Below, one piece after another: positions 6,337 through 6,387 of a stretch of DNA of 6,387 nt. The stretch comes from Planctomycetota bacterium (GTDB lineage: Bacteria > Planctomycetota > UBA1135 > JALUZX01). Position numbers and translations under genes: made by a program. Within the stretch, counting starts at the first letter, position 1. Each line of letters opens with the position of its first letter. Location: contig JALUZX010000701.1 in NCBI GenBank assembly GCA_027011425.1, positions 1 to 6,387 of the forward strand. The letters run 5' to 3'. The notes under the pieces are model-generated. The model did no database searches and was not told the DNA's origin. It worked only from the letters and a program-made list of their open reading frames with translations.

Positions 6337-6387
6337 GCTTGTTTCGTTTGTTCTCCCCTCTCCCGGGGGAGGCCGAAAGGAAAACCC

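Overview
This is a GC-rich bacterial window holding four complete, unrelated-looking genes and no sign of a mobile element, CRISPR array, rRNA or tRNA. Strong Shine-Dalgarno sequences (AGGAGG, GGGAGG) precede three of the four genes. Codon use is strongly GC-biased: the MBOAT and hcp genes contain no TTA, CTA or TCA codons, so very long open frames run antisense to them. An O-acyltransferase, a secreted beta-propeller protein of the SBBP/DUF7948 type and an anaerobe-type hybrid cluster protein suggest a free-living Gram-negative-type lineage of the Planctomycetota, Acidobacteriota or deltaproteobacterial kind. That placement is an inference with low confidence.

Layout. Positions 1-182 are non-coding and hold two GC-rich inverted repeats, one directly abutting the stop of the first gene. 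A minus-strand MBOAT-family membrane O-acyltransferase occupies 183-1607. A 279-bp divergent intergenic region (1608-1886) carries several small dyads and at best a weak promoter. A plus-strand hotdog-fold acyl-CoA thioesterase follows (1887-2345). A 197-bp gap, containing an intrinsic-terminator-like hairpin with a U-tract, leads into the plus-strand hcp gene (2543-4207). A short convergent gap with a strong GC hairpin (4223-4247) separates hcp from a minus-strand gene (4264-6324) for a secreted protein. That protein has an N-terminal DUF7948-like region followed by seven beta-propeller repeats. The last 63 bp are its upstream region, cut by the window edge.

How the genes work together. No shared pathway is evident. 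The thioesterase and hcp share a strand but are separated by a terminator-like element, so they are probably separate units or differentially expressed. The MBOAT lacks its usual SGNH/AlgJ-like partner inside the window. The main points for a second look are the hairpin in the hcp leader, the seven-repeat propeller with its cysteines, and the MBOAT standing alone. Nothing here clearly marks a new multi-gene system.
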